Below are positions 35,879-45,325 of a DNA stretch of 64,000 nt, piece by piece (the first letter of the stretch is position 1; every line of letters starts with the position of its first letter). The notes beneath the pieces are model-generated. The model was given only the letters and a program-made list of their open reading frames with translations, had not been told where the DNA came from and did not search any database. A program made the translations under genes and the position numbers. The stretch is taken from NCBI RefSeq assembly GCF_042666505.1, contig NZ_JBHTDN010000005.1, positions 62,001-126,000 on the forward strand. Direction: 5' to 3'. The stretch is from Parapedobacter sp042666505. GTDB taxonomy: Bacteria > Bacteroidota > Bacteroidia > Sphingobacteriales > Sphingobacteriaceae.

Positions 35879-38063
35879 CGGTATCTGACGCATCTGCCAA
35901 TTTCCGCAGCAATGCCCTTACGTCGCGTTGCTGCTTCAGGTAAAATCGTGCCGCCGACACTTCCGTTCCCACCTTGATGGTGCATGCATCCGGCGGTAAC
36001 ACCTGAAACGTATCCTCGTCCGTCCGATCGTCGCCGACCGAAAGAATGAAGTCGTATCGGTTATCGTGAAGGATGTCCAGGGTCGCACGGCCCTTGTTCA
36101 CCTCTGCACTCCGTATTTCCACCACCTTATCGCCGTCCAAAAGTTGCAACCCATACGCTGCCGAATAGTCGCGCAGGCTATCGATCAGCTCATGGGCCCT
36201 TAGCGGCCCCAAATCCCGCTGCACCTTGCGGTAATGCCACGCCAGTGAAAAACTTTTTTCCTCAACAAAAGCGCCCGGCGTACGATCGGCAAAAGCCTCC
36301 ATCAACGCCCCTACCTCTTCTTTCCAACTATTTGAAAGTCCGCTTTTGAGTCTCCACTCGGTGCCGGGCTCTTTGGTCCAAACCCCGTGCTCGGCCACCA
36401 AACTGTAATTCCGGCCCGGAAACCACTTTTCGAGTGTACTATGCTTTCTTCCACTGATAATCACCAGGTGATTCAGGATGTCGGCTTCCAGTCTGTCCAG
36501 CAATTGGTAGAGCTCTTCATCGGGCGAAGCTTTGTCAATATCGTCCTGAAAGCCAACCAATGTGCCGTCGTAATCGAGTAGCAATAAGCGGCTGCTGGCA
36601 TTTCTATATTGTGTAATGATGTGTTCTTCAATGCTTGTTCCAACCAATCTCGCTTTGGTGGTGGATTGTACGTTTTTAATTTCCTGTAGTCTATTCATAA
36701 ATAAAGTTGCCCAATGTTGGACGGTAAATTTGAATACGAGGGCCTGCATGGATTTCATGCGTTTTTTCATATCGGCCATCGGCATATTCAACGCAGTCAG
36801 CAAGGCATCCCTGATGTCGTGAATATTATTTGGATTTACAATGATTGCATCGATCAGTTCTTTTGCGGCACCGGCCATCTCACTTAGGATCAAGACGCCG
36901 GTTTCGTCCTTTCGGCAAGCGACGTACTCCTTGCTTACCAAGTTCATCCCATCGCGCATGGGGGTCACCAAACATACGTCTGCTATGTTGTAAAGCGCTG
37001 TGATCTCGGTGATGGGATATCCATGATAGAAATACGCCACGGGATACCAATCGTACGCCCCATATTGTGCATTGATGTGCCCCACCAGCCGGTCTATCTG
37101 ATCCTTGAGATCCCGATAGTGCGGAACGGTGTCGCGCGAAGGAACCACAATCATATACAACGTTACCTTTTTATGAAAGGCGGGATTTTCGCTGAGGAAC
37201 AATTCAAAGGCCTCCAGCCGCTGAATAATGCCTTTGCTATAATCCAGGCGATCGATGGAAAGAACGATTTTCTGTCCGCTGAAATTGGCCCTCAATTCGG
37301 TGACCCGGTTGGTGACGGCTTCGGCTCTCGACAGATCGGCGAAACGCTTGCTGTCAATTCCCATGGGAAAAGGTTCAACAAAAACAACCCGGCCGTCTAC
37401 TTCCAGCCGGTTGGCGTTGTTGTTTGTTCCGATCAAGCGGGTCGCCGAACTGATAAAGTGACGGACATCGTCAAACGTGTGAAAGCCGAGCAGGTCTGCT
37501 CCCAACATCCCTTCCAGCAGTTCCTTCCGCCAGGGAATCAATCGAAACAACTCCTGTGAGGGAAACGGGATGTGCTGGAAAAAGCCAATGGACACGTCAG
37601 GCAGCGCCTTTCGGAGCATACCGGGCAGCAAGAGCAACTGATAGTCGTGAATCCAAATCGTGTCATCGGGCCCCGCCTCCCTTAAAATCAGATCCAGGAA
37701 CTTCTGGTTGACGCGGACATACGTCTCCCAATTCTGCAAGTTGTAATTGGCGTAGTTGGAAAAATAATGAAAAATGGGCCACAACACCTCGTTGGAAAAA
37801 CCTTCGTAAAAGCCCTTGATTTCATCTTCATTCAAGAACAGCGGAACCAACCGTTTTTCTTTCAACACCGATGTGAAATAAGACCGTTGCTGTGGATCAT
37901 CGATAGAAATACCCGGCCATCCAATCCAGCTGTTATCGCCTTTCGCGTGAATAGAGGCCAACCCCGTCGCCAGCCCGCCTTCGCTGGGTTGCAGTGTATA
38001 GCCATTTTCATCTTCGGTAATTTTGATGGGTAAACGATTGGATACAATGATTGTTTTACTCAC
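35868..38063 (-). CDS. bifunctional trehalose-6-phosphate synthase/phosphatase (OtsA-OtsB fusion)
   Basis: A 731-residue fusion. The N-terminal half is a GT20 synthase (NRLPIKI, QHIPFPSQELFR, RDGMNLVSKEYVACR) joining UDP-glucose and glucose-6-phosphate; from about residue 500 follows a HAD-type phosphatase (LLLDYDGTLVGFQ, ISGRKHSTLE, GDDRTDEDTF). It makes trehalose in one polypeptide. Its start is a GTG. It meets the convergent GH15 gene with an 11-base 3' overlap. Confidence 0.96.
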   Translation of the reverse strand: MSKTIIVSNRLPIKITEDENGYTLQPSEGGLATGLASIHAKGDNSWIGWPGISIDDPQQRSYFTSVLKEKRLVPLFLNEDEIKGFYEGFSNEVLWPIFHYFSNYANYNLQNWETYVRVNQKFLDLILREAGPDDTIWIHDYQLLLLPGMLRKALPDVSIGFFQHIPFPSQELFRLIPWRKELLEGMLGADLLGFHTFDDVRHFISSATRLIGTNNNANRLEVDGRVVFVEPFPMGIDSKRFADLSRAEAVTNRVTELRANFSGQKIVLSIDRLDYSKGIIQRLEAFELFLSENPAFHKKVTLYMIVVPSRDTVPHYRDLKDQIDRLVGHINAQYGAYDWYPVAYFYHGYPITEITALYNIADVCLVTPMRDGMNLVSKEYVACRKDETGVLILSEMAGAAKELIDAIIVNPNNIHDIRDALLTALNMPMADMKKRMKSMQALVFKFTVQHWATLFMNRLQEIKNVQSTTKARLVGTSIEEHIITQYRNASSRLLLLDYDGTLVGFQDDIDKASPDEELYQLLDRLEADILNHLVIISGRKHSTLEKWFPGRNYSLVAEHGVWTKEPGTEWRLKSGLSNSWKEEVGALMEAFADRTPGAFVEEKSFSLAWHYRKVQRDLGPLRAHELIDSLRDYSAAYGLQLLDGDKVVEIRSAEVNKGRATLDILHDNRYDFILSVGDDRTDEDTFQVLPPDACTIKVGTEVSAARFYLKQQRDVRALLRKLADASDTATQ

Positions 38064-38296
38064 TTTTATTTATACGATTACTAGGCGTTTCCATGCCTGC
38101 TTAAAAACGGATAGTCGGTGAAAAGAATGCGGCCTTATCCAATTTGGGGATTATTGCAGGCACAGGTACACCCGTATGATTTAACTTCCCCAATATAGTT
38201 ATAAACAAGCAAAGCACCAAAAGTTTGTGCTTTTCTTACCCTTTTTTAATTTAAACAATCCCGACTTCTTCCTGTTATCACAGGAAAAGACTAGCG

Positions 38297-39865
38297 ATGA
38301 TGCGAAATAATACCACCCCTGAATCGGGATCAGACGTGCTTACAAGAGATGGCATACTGCCAAGCCTCTGGCAGCAAGCTGCCAGAGGATCGTCCATGCC
38401 CCTAAACGCCAGCGGTGCCGGGGCAGACCGTACCTGGGATGCGTTGATCGTGGGCGGCGGTATCACCGGATTGACCACGGCGTTGCTGCTGCAAGAAGCC
38501 GGGCTGGCGTGTGCGATTGCTGAAGCACACCTTGTGGGTTTTGGTACAACCGGCGGTACGACGGCCCACATTAACACCATGCTCGATACACCGTATCATA
38601 CCATCGAAAACAATTTCGGCACATCCGGCGCCGAGATCGTAGCGAATGCGGCCCGGGCAGCACGAGACCTTATTGCCCGAAATGTTTTTCACTATCAAAT
38701 CGCCTGTGATTTTGAATACAAAGAGGGAATTCTTTTCGCCCAAACCGAAAAGGAAGCCGCTGAACTCGAGAAAATATACTCCGCATCCCAACGCGCAGGC
38801 GTAGATGTAGACCGAACAAGCCACGTACCCGTTCCCCTGGAATTTCAAACAGCCATTGCCTATCACAAACAGGCACAGATGCATCCACTCCGTTACGTGT
38901 ATGCGCTGGCAGACCGCTTCGTTCGCAACGGAGGCGTCATTTTCGAGCACACCCGGGTGATGGGCAGTACACGCAAGGGCGATCTTCATCAAATCGAGAC
39001 AACTGATCAGCCCCTAAAGAGCCGCCGCATCGTCTATGCAACCCACATTCCTCCAGGTTTGAATATGCTTCACCTAAGGTGTGCACCTTATCGTAGTTAT
39101 GTGTTGGCAGTGCAGCTTGCCGATGGTAAGTATCCGACCGATCTCGCGTATGATATGCAGGAGCCATACCATTATTTCCGTACGCATGTTGTAAACGATA
39201 CGCCCTACCTCATTATCGGTGGAGAAGACCATAAAACCGGGCACGGTTCACCAACTCGTGCCTTCCAATCGCTCGAAGCCTATGCCCGTACACACTTCCA
39301 GTTGTCATCAGTCGATTTCCGTTGGTCCGCCCAATATTTTGAACCCACCGATGGTTTGCCTTACATCGGAACACTTCCGGGAGCCGATGAAGACACGTAC
39401 GTGGCCACCGGCTTTAGCGGCAACGGCATCTTATTCGGAAGTTTTTCGGGATTATTGTTGGCCGATCTAATTCTCGGAAGGGAGAATCCCGGCGAAAAAA
39501 TGTTTTCGCCGTCGAGGATCAAGCCCGTTGCGGGCTTCACCAATTTCGTAAAGGAAAATGCCGATGTGGCCTATCGGTTTGTGTCAGACCGGTTTGGTAC
39601 GGAACAGCTCGAGGCACTGATAGAATTGGCTCCCGGAACCGGCGCAGTGGTCAACTATGAACAAGAGAAAATCGCCCTGTACAAGTCTCCGAACGGCAAG
39701 GTCAGCGCGCTAAGCCCAGTGTGTACGCACGCAGGGTGCATCGTGGCATGGAATGATGCCGAAAAAACCTGGGATTGCCCTTGTCACGGCGGGCGCTATG
39801 ACGTTTACGGAAATGTGTTAACGGGCCCGCCCCGAAAGAACTTACAAACCATTCCCATTTCTTAA
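38297..39865 (+). CDS. FAD-dependent oxidoreductase with C-terminal Rieske domain
   Basis: A 522-residue two-domain protein. An N-terminal DAO-type flavin domain has the dinucleotide motif VGGGITGLTTALLLQEAG near residue 52; the last 75 residues form a Rieske [2Fe-2S] centre with CTHAGC and CPCHGG, both Cys-His pairs intact. Fusions of this kind are known in Bacteroidota and soil bacteria; the physiological substrate is unclear. The 5' end of the gene contains a 24-base near-palindrome. It probably shares a promoter region with the divergent trehalose gene. Confidence 0.9.
   Translation: MMRNNTTPESGSDVLTRDGILPSLWQQAARGSSMPLNASGAGADRTWDALIVGGGITGLTTALLLQEAGLACAIAEAHLVGFGTTGGTTAHINTMLDTPYHTIENNFGTSGAEIVANAARAARDLIARNVFHYQIACDFEYKEGILFAQTEKEAAELEKIYSASQRAGVDVDRTSHVPVPLEFQTAIAYHKQAQMHPLRYVYALADRFVRNGGVIFEHTRVMGSTRKGDLHQIETTDQPLKSRRIVYATHIPPGLNMLHLRCAPYRSYVLAVQLADGKYPTDLAYDMQEPYHYFRTHVVNDTPYLIIGGEDHKTGHGSPTRAFQSLEAYARTHFQLSSVDFRWSAQYFEPTDGLPYIGTLPGADEDTYVATGFSGNGILFGSFSGLLLADLILGRENPGEKMFSPSRIKPVAGFTNFVKENADVAYRFVSDRFGTEQLEALIELAPGTGAVVNYEQEKIALYKSPNGKVSALSPVCTHAGCIVAWNDAEKTWDCPCHGGRYDVYGNVLTGPPRKNLQTIPIS
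38365..38388. repeat. 24-base inverted repeat inside the FAD-Rieske gene
   Basis: CCTCTGGCAGC-AA-GCTGCCAGAGG lies within codons 23-31, encoding LWQQAARG. It is an 11-bp perfect stem with a two-base centre. Confidence 0.7.
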
Positions 39866-39878
39866 TGCATAGGCTATA

Positions 39879-41000
39879 ATGACTGGTCAACGAAACCCCA
39901 AAACCCGCAAATGGAAGATAACATACCGCATAATTGCTGGAGTGGTTTTGCTATGTATTGTCATCCGATTGCTGCTGCCAACGATTGTGTTGAAGTATGC
40001 GAACCGCACACTTGCCAGTTTGGATGGTTACTATGGCCAGGTCGCCGACATTGATATCGCCTTGTATCGGGGCGCCTATCAGTTGAACGGATTCTACCTG
40101 AATAAAGTCGACTCGGCATCCGGCGACCAGACGCGGTTTTTTGCTGTCAAGGAGATCGATCTGTCCGTCGAATGGCGTTCGCTGTTCCGCGGCTCAATCG
40201 TAGGTGAACTCATGTTTGATTCGCCCGAGTTAATTTTTACCAAAGAAAAAGCTGAAATCGACGCAGTGGCTAAGGATACCAACGATTTCCGGCAGTTACT
40301 CAAGGATTTCATGCCGTTGCGCGTCAATCGGTTTGAAGTCCAAAACGGAAGTATTCACTATACCGATAGCACGACGTCGCCATTGGTAGATATCTCGCTG
40401 AAACAGGCATATATCCTGGCGGAAAACCTTAAAAACACAAATCGGGAAGACGAAAAGCTGCCTTCAACGATCCATGCACAGGCACATGCATACGGAGGCA
40501 CGCTTTCTTTGGATATGCGGATGGACGCGTTGGCAGAAAAGGCCACCTTCGACCTGACCGCAGAAATCAAGGGTGCCAGCTTACCGGAACTGAACGACTT
40601 CTTTATCGCATATGGTCGTTTCGACATCAGTAAAGGTACTTTTGGGCTTTATTCTGAATTCGCCGCAGACGGAGGGCGATATAAAGGTTATGTAAAGCCG
40701 ATCGTCAAGGATTTGGAGGTAGTCGGCCTGGAGGACCGCGACGATAGCTTTTTCCAGCAAGCAAAAGAAGCAATCGTAGGTTTCGTAGGCAAAATCCTGG
40801 AAAATCCCAAAGAAAACCAAGTAGCTACCCGGGTTCCTATCGAGGGCAGTTTTGGTGAAACGGATGTATTGGTTTGGGAAGCGGTTTGGCAAATTCTAAA
40901 AAACGCATTTATCAAAGCATTGATGCCCAGTGTAGACAATGCAATTAACATCAATTCGCCCAAAGAAGTAGATGGACGTAAGGGAATTTTTAACGATTGA
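39879..41000 (+). CDS. DUF748 / AsmA-like membrane protein
   Basis: A 373-residue protein with one N-terminal membrane span (about residues 17-37) and a periplasmic beta-rich domain. The segment YYGQVADIDIALYRGAYQLNG and DSPELIF match the DUF748 subset of AsmA-like proteins. These are implicated in lipid transport or envelope maintenance. It follows the FAD-Rieske gene by 13 bases and is probably cotranscribed. Confidence 0.75.
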   Translation: MTGQRNPKTRKWKITYRIIAGVVLLCIVIRLLLPTIVLKYANRTLASLDGYYGQVADIDIALYRGAYQLNGFYLNKVDSASGDQTRFFAVKEIDLSVEWRSLFRGSIVGELMFDSPELIFTKEKAEIDAVAKDTNDFRQLLKDFMPLRVNRFEVQNGSIHYTDSTTSPLVDISLKQAYILAENLKNTNREDEKLPSTIHAQAHAYGGTLSLDMRMDALAEKATFDLTAEIKGASLPELNDFFIAYGRFDISKGTFGLYSEFAADGGRYKGYVKPIVKDLEVVGLEDRDDSFFQQAKEAIVGFVGKILENPKENQVATRVPIEGSFGETDVLVWEAVWQILKNAFIKALMPSVDNAININSPKEVDGRKGIFND

Positions 41001-41005
41001 TGGGA

Positions 41006-41206
41006 TTAGGACGAGAGCCGCTCAAAGGAGAATACACCGGAAATGTGCTTGTTGAAATAGCGACCTTTTGATCTTGCCTGCCGGAGTCCAAGATACACTG
41101 CCTCGGGAACGTTGAAATACTGGTAAACAGCTCCTGTTTGGAAGATGATTTTTAAAAGGCGCGTATCCGCTTTATAGTCCATGTATTTGATAACGCTTGA
41201 CGGCAT
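41006..41206 (-). CDS. KTSC-domain protein
   Basis: A 66-residue protein built of one KTSC domain: SSVIKYMDYKADTRLLKIIF, GAVYQYFNVPEAVY and GRYFNKHISG. KTSC domains appear alone or fused to RNA-binding or lysyl-tRNA synthetase-like proteins and have no firm function. It sits 5 bases after the DUF748 gene on the opposite strand. Confidence 0.85.
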   Translation of the reverse strand: MPSSVIKYMDYKADTRLLKIIFQTGAVYQYFNVPEAVYLGLRQARSKGRYFNKHISGVFSFERLSS

Positions 41207-41300
41207 TTCTTACGCATATGCACTAAGGGAATAACTTCATATTCGCCGGTTTGTTTCCATGTGAGTAAAAACAAATGCCATGGCTCACTGTTATACCGGT

Positions 41301-42077
41301 ATGAACCGATTGAAAGACAAGGTAGCGTTGGTTACCGGCTCTGATTCCGGGATTGGCCGGGCCATAGCGCTTGCGTATGGTGCAGAGGGCGCAAAGGTTG
41401 TCGTTACCTATCGTTCCGATGAAGAAGGTGGAACACGTACGGCCGAAGAAATCAAGGCCAGGGGATCAGATGCCATTTGCCTCTACCTGGATGTCAGCGA
41501 TGAAACCGTTGTGGCATCCGTATTCGAAGAAATCATCCACCGGTACGGACGAATCGATATCCTTGTGAACAATGCTGGGGTAAACGGCAGCAATATACGG
41601 GTTGCGGAAATGGATTCCGAGACGTTTGACCGATGCTTAAAAACCAACTTGTATGGCCCCTTTTTTTGCTGCCGGGAATACCTGCGCAGGCAAGCGGATC
41701 CAAACTCCGATGGAAACATCATTTTCATAAGTTCGATCCATGAAGATGTAAATACTGCCGGAAACGCAGATTACAATGCTTCAAAGGCGGCAATAAAAAA
41801 TTTCAGCCGAAGCCTCTCGCTAGAGTTAGCCGACAAGCGCATTCGGGTCAATAACATCGCTCCGGGCATGATACTGACCGAAATGAATCAGGAAGCCCTG
41901 GAAAACGAGCGGGTAAGAAAGCAAAAAGAACAGCACATCCCTATGAAACGTGCCGGGACGCCCGAGGACGTGGCAAACGTAGCCGTTTTTCTCGCCTCAG
42001 CCGAAAGCGGCTATGTGACCGGCGCTACCTACGTGGTAGATGGAGGATTAATGATCCAGCTTGGGCAGGGAGCGTAA
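41301..42077 (+). CDS. short-chain dehydrogenase, glucose-1-dehydrogenase-like
   Basis: A 258-residue classical SDR with the nucleotide-binding TGSDSGIGRA, the NNAG motif and the catalytic YNASK. Such enzymes oxidise sugars or other alcohols with NAD(P). Start is taken at ATG 41301, where family homology begins; an ATG at 41280 adds seven residues. It converges on the receiver gene with a 5-base gap. Confidence 0.9.
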   Translation: MNRLKDKVALVTGSDSGIGRAIALAYGAEGAKVVVTYRSDEEGGTRTAEEIKARGSDAICLYLDVSDETVVASVFEEIIHRYGRIDILVNNAGVNGSNIRVAEMDSETFDRCLKTNLYGPFFCCREYLRRQADPNSDGNIIFISSIHEDVNTAGNADYNASKAAIKNFSRSLSLELADKRIRVNNIAPGMILTEMNQEALENERVRKQKEQHIPMKRAGTPEDVANVAVFLASAESGYVTGATYVVDGGLMIQLGQGA

Positions 42078-42082
42078 GCCTA

Positions 42083-42436
42083 TCAGGCGATCTGCCGTTC
42101 AACTGTGTTTACAAAGTTGTCGATATCAAACGGCTTTTCGATAAAATCTGCGGCATCGCAATCCAACGGTAATTGATTGGAATGAGCCGAAATCATCACA
42201 ATGGGTATTTTTTGAGTTAATTCGTTGGACTTCAATTGCCGGCATACGTCGATTCCGTTACCATCAGGGAGCATAATATCCAAAATAAAAAGACTTGGGT
42301 TGATCTTCGCTAATGCATTGAGAAAAGCTCTCGTCGACTCGAAACTAACCACGTCAATTTCATTTTCTTCGAGTATATATTCTATCAATTCCCGTATATT
42401 TGGATTATCCTCCAACACCGCTACTTGCTTTTTCAT
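42083..42436 (-). CDS. single-domain response regulator
   Basis: A 117-residue stand-alone receiver. The acidic pair ED (residues 7-8), phosphoacceptor in LFILDIMLPDG and the conserved Lys in IEKPFD are present, and there is no output domain. It likely relays phosphate or acts by protein contact, CheY/DivK-like. The ATG at 42436 is preferred over an upstream start at 42475. It is last in a minus-strand operon with an SDR and a ferritin-like gene; no kinase is nearby. Confidence 0.88.
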   Translation of the reverse strand: MKKQVAVLEDNPNIRELIEYILEENEIDVVSFESTRAFLNALAKINPSLFILDIMLPDGNGIDVCRQLKSNELTQKIPIVMISAHSNQLPLDCDAADFIEKPFDIDNFVNTVERQIA

Positions 42437-42483
42437 ATCGTTTCCTTGAATTTTCCAATCACTGATCGGGTTCAAACCGTTGA

Positions 42484-43287
42484 TCAGTTATTTTGGCCTT
42501 TTGTCACCGGCTCCTGCTGTTTGCCCATATTATCCGTAGCCAGGCTATCGGGCATCATATTGCTCATTGCGATTTTAACTTTGTTCTTAAATCCAGAAAT
42601 CACCTTGTCCTTCCCCTCCATCAACGCGTTGTACCCATCTTTGGCAACATCGGCGGGATCTGCCAAATCGCCCTCTTGAACGATCTTTGATTCCTCCATA
42701 TCCGCTTTATTGAAAAAATCGGTGTCCGTGGCCCCTGGCAGCAGGGAAGTGACGGTGACACCCGTTTCTTTGATTTCATTGCGGATGGCCTCACTAAAAA
42801 AGTGGACAAACGCTTTCGTGCCGTGGTAAACTGCTTGATAAGGACCCGGTACTTTACCTGCAATGGAGGAGACATTGAGAATCTTCCCTGAATTACGTGC
42901 TACCATCTCTTTCAGCGCATACTTGGTAAGTATGACACAAGCGTTGATGTTCAGCTGCACAATCGCTAACTCACGATCCAATTCCGTGTCAACAAATTCG
43001 CCATACACGCCTTGGCCCGCATTGTTTACCAAGATGTCTAGCACAATACCCTTGGCCTGAAGCGCCTCCACGACTTGGTGGGGAGCATCGCGATCGGAAA
43101 GATCTTTCTCAATGGTAATCACCTCGATGGGGTGTAGGTCTGACAACGCCTTGCTTACCTCGTCAAGCTCCTGCTTGTTGCGGGCGACGATGACCAGGTT
43201 ATAATGATCCGCTGCCAGCAACTTAGCAAGCTCTAACCCGATACCATGAGTGCCTCCCGTTACAAGTGCAAATTTATTTGTGTTCAT
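42484..43287 (-). CDS. short-chain dehydrogenase (acyl/ketone reductase-like)
   Basis: A 267-residue SDR with TGGTHGIGLELAKLL, NNAGQGVYG and the catalytic YHGTK. The C-terminal 40 residues (DKVISGFKNKVKIAMSNMMPD) match the DltE/YqjQ type of SDR. The substrate is unknown. It begins 8 bases after the DUF892 gene and belongs to the same operon. Confidence 0.9.
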   Translation of the reverse strand: MNTNKFALVTGGTHGIGLELAKLLAADHYNLVIVARNKQELDEVSKALSDLHPIEVITIEKDLSDRDAPHQVVEALQAKGIVLDILVNNAGQGVYGEFVDTELDRELAIVQLNINACVILTKYALKEMVARNSGKILNVSSIAGKVPGPYQAVYHGTKAFVHFFSEAIRNEIKETGVTVTSLLPGATDTDFFNKADMEESKIVQEGDLADPADVAKDGYNALMEGKDKVISGFKNKVKIAMSNMMPDSLATDNMGKQQEPVTKGQNN

Positions 43288-43295
43288 CGTTCCTC

Positions 43296-44048
43296 CTATT
43301 GATTTGAGGCCTTGCGGCTGGAACCCCGCTTCCTGCCTTTGGGCTCACCTGAGTCATCCACCAAAAGCGCATCAGCCGACCCCGGCGCACTTGCCTCGGT
43401 CCCTTCACGTGCAGACTGCGAGCCCGCACCCGCATCCATGCCTGCCGTTGCCTCCTTCATCGCATTTATGGCCGGTTCAGAATCCGTTGTGATGCTTTCG
43501 GTATCGGGTGGTGGCAACTGACTTTCAGTAGCCGGTTCAACACTCGCGTCGATATTTATATCGCCTTCGGCTAATCGGGTAAGTATTCCGTCAGTCTTCT
43601 TTTCCTCAGCTAGGGTTTGCGCCAACAGATCGGTCGCTTCCTGAAAGCCCAACGTTTTCGCCAAGGTACTTAGGCTGCCATAAGCGGCAATTTCATAATG
43701 TTCCACTTTTTGGGCGGCCACAATCAGTGCGGCATCGCGGTGCGCCGAGCCCTCCTCGGTTTCGTCGATCACCTGCCACCCTTCGTCAAACAAGCCCTGC
43801 ATTCCGACACAGAAGATCGGTTGCGCTCCCATGCCTTCGAGGTAAAAGATTTTCTCTAATCGGGTTACGTGGTCATCGGTTTCCTTTCGATGGGTGCGAA
43901 AGGCCGCCTTTAATTCGTCCGTACTGGCCCGTTCTTCCATGTTTTCCAGCACGTCACGCAGGTGCAGCTCGCACCAATAAATTTCTTGTAACATGGTCCG
44001 GTAGAATCGTTCCAGACCAGACGGGGTTTCCTTTTCTTGAGTTGCCAT
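43296..44048 (-). CDS. DUF892 (YciE/YciF-type) ferritin-like protein with basic tail
   Basis: A 250-residue protein. The first 170 residues form the ferritin-like four-helix domain of DUF892 (RFYRTMLQEIYWCELHL, EIAAYGSLSTLAKTLG, LLAQTLAEEKKTD), a stress-induced family with a probable di-iron site. The remaining 80 residues are low complexity, acidic then strongly basic at the end (KGRKRGSSRKASNQ). It is first in the minus-strand operon with the SDR and receiver and divergent from the next gene. Confidence 0.9.
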   Translation of the reverse strand: MATQEKETPSGLERFYRTMLQEIYWCELHLRDVLENMEERASTDELKAAFRTHRKETDDHVTRLEKIFYLEGMGAQPIFCVGMQGLFDEGWQVIDETEEGSAHRDAALIVAAQKVEHYEIAAYGSLSTLAKTLGFQEATDLLAQTLAEEKKTDGILTRLAEGDINIDASVEPATESQLPPPDTESITTDSEPAINAMKEATAGMDAGAGSQSAREGTEASAPGSADALLVDDSGEPKGRKRGSSRKASNQ

Positions 44049-44198
44049 GTTGTATAGTTTTTTATTATCAAATATTCTTACTTGGATGATGAGTTAACAA
44101 AAGCGTGGATGGTCGGTTTTAAGAATTTCATTATAAAACAGAATGTCACATCACTTGTTATCTTTTCACAGGAATTTGGAAATCAAACTGGAAACATC

Positions 44199-44360
44199 AT
44201 GCAACAGAAAAAAGAAACCAAGGCCGCCGACGTCAAGCGAACGAAGGAAGAAAGAGAGCGGAAATTGGATGAAGAAATCGAGCAGACATTCCCTGCGAGT
44301 GACCCTCCTTCGTATTCACAGCCCCACAACGAGCCCAAAGAGAAAGAGGAAGATGAATAA
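44199..44360 (+). CDS. small FPASDP-motif protein
   Basis: A 53-residue highly charged protein containing EIEQTFPASDPPSYSQP. Short proteins with FPASDP near the end occur widely in stress clusters of Bacteroidota and Proteobacteria and have no assigned function. The ATG at 44199 is preferred because the motif-bearing family starts there; a longer frame from 44082 has an atypical hydrophobic extension. It starts a plus-strand group with a membrane protein and DUF421. Confidence 0.7.
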   Translation: MQQKKETKAADVKRTKEERERKLDEEIEQTFPASDPPSYSQPHNEPKEKEEDE

Positions 44361-44372
44361 CGGCTGATCACT

Positions 44373-44867
44373 ATGCAGACAAAAATCGAAAGAATCAAGC
44401 ATTCGCTCGAGCTTGACGAAAAGTTGGATCACCAACAAAAAGGCTGGATGGTCCAGAAAATTTGCAGTATAGGAATTGGAATTATCGTTGTTTTAACCGC
44501 TCTTGGCTTATTTGGCGACGGATGGCTAAGTAGCAAAAAGATCGTAATTAACGGCACATCACTTCATTACGAAAAGTTTCTGCGGTACGAAAAGGAAATG
44601 AATATCGGTTGGGCGATAACCGATCAAAAGGAAGTTCAATTCCTCATACCTATGCGATACCTTGACCACTTTAAAATTGAAAAAGTCGTTCCTGAAAGCT
44701 ATGAAACGGCTATTACCGAAGGATATGTTAGTTATACGTTCAAGGCAAACCCGGCAGCGCAGACGTTGGTACGCTTTTACCTAAACCCGCAAAAAACAGG
44801 GAGTGTCAGGGGCGAGTGGTTGGTCAACAAACAGAGCTTTAAATTCATGCACTTTATTTACCCGTAA
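44373..44867 (+). CDS. membrane-anchored protein of unknown function
   Basis: A 164-residue protein with one membrane segment at about residues 30-48 and a C-terminal extracytoplasmic domain. I do not recognise a family. It is directly followed by a DUF421 gene (1 base after its stop) and follows the small FPASDP gene by 12 bases, so all three are probably cotranscribed. Confidence 0.65.
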   Translation: MQTKIERIKHSLELDEKLDHQQKGWMVQKICSIGIGIIVVLTALGLFGDGWLSSKKIVINGTSLHYEKFLRYEKEMNIGWAITDQKEVQFLIPMRYLDHFKIEKVVPESYETAITEGYVSYTFKANPAAQTLVRFYLNPQKTGSVRGEWLVNKQSFKFMHFIYP

Positions 44868-44868
44868 T

Positions 44869-45309
44869 ATGGAACTTATTATTCGCGGCGCTGTCATTTA
44901 CTTGTTTCTTTTATTGCTTTTCCGTGTACTCGGTAAACGCAGTCTCGCCGAGACGACAACGTTTGATTTCGTCTTATTGCTGATTATAGGGGAGGCTACA
45001 CAACAGGCGCTTTTAGGTAATGATTTTTCGACTACCAACGCACTTGTGTTGATTACAGTGCTGATGGGGATTGACTTGGTTTTCGTAAAACTAAAAGGAA
45101 AATACAAAAAGCTGGATAGGCTGCTGGAAGGGACGCCGCTTATTTTGGTAGATCACGGTAAACCGTTGAAAGGAAGGATGAAAGAAGCCAAGGTCGACAC
45201 CGAGGATATCCTTGAGGCAGCACGTATCAGCCATGGGCTTGAGCAGATGCACCAAATAAAATATGCGGTGTTGGAACGAGATGGGCAAATTTCAATTATA
45301 CCTTCCTAG
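44869..45309 (+). CDS. DUF421 (YetF-type) membrane protein
   Basis: A 146-residue DUF421 protein: an N-terminal hydrophobic part with three membrane segments (LIIRGAVIYLFLLLLFR; VLLLIIGEATQQALLG; ALVLITVLMGIDLVFV) and a cytoplasmic domain with PLILVDHGKP and KYAVLERDGQISIIP. The family is common, stress-associated and functionally uncharacterised. The ATG at 44869 follows the previous stop by one base. Confidence 0.88.
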   Translation: MELIIRGAVIYLFLLLLFRVLGKRSLAETTTFDFVLLLIIGEATQQALLGNDFSTTNALVLITVLMGIDLVFVKLKGKYKKLDRLLEGTPLILVDHGKPLKGRMKEAKVDTEDILEAARISHGLEQMHQIKYAVLERDGQISIIPS

Positions 45310-45325
45310 CAACGATCATTATTAT

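Noticed and set aside
37023..37559. 178-codon antisense frame in the OtsA part
   Set aside because: Shadow of a conserved coding region.
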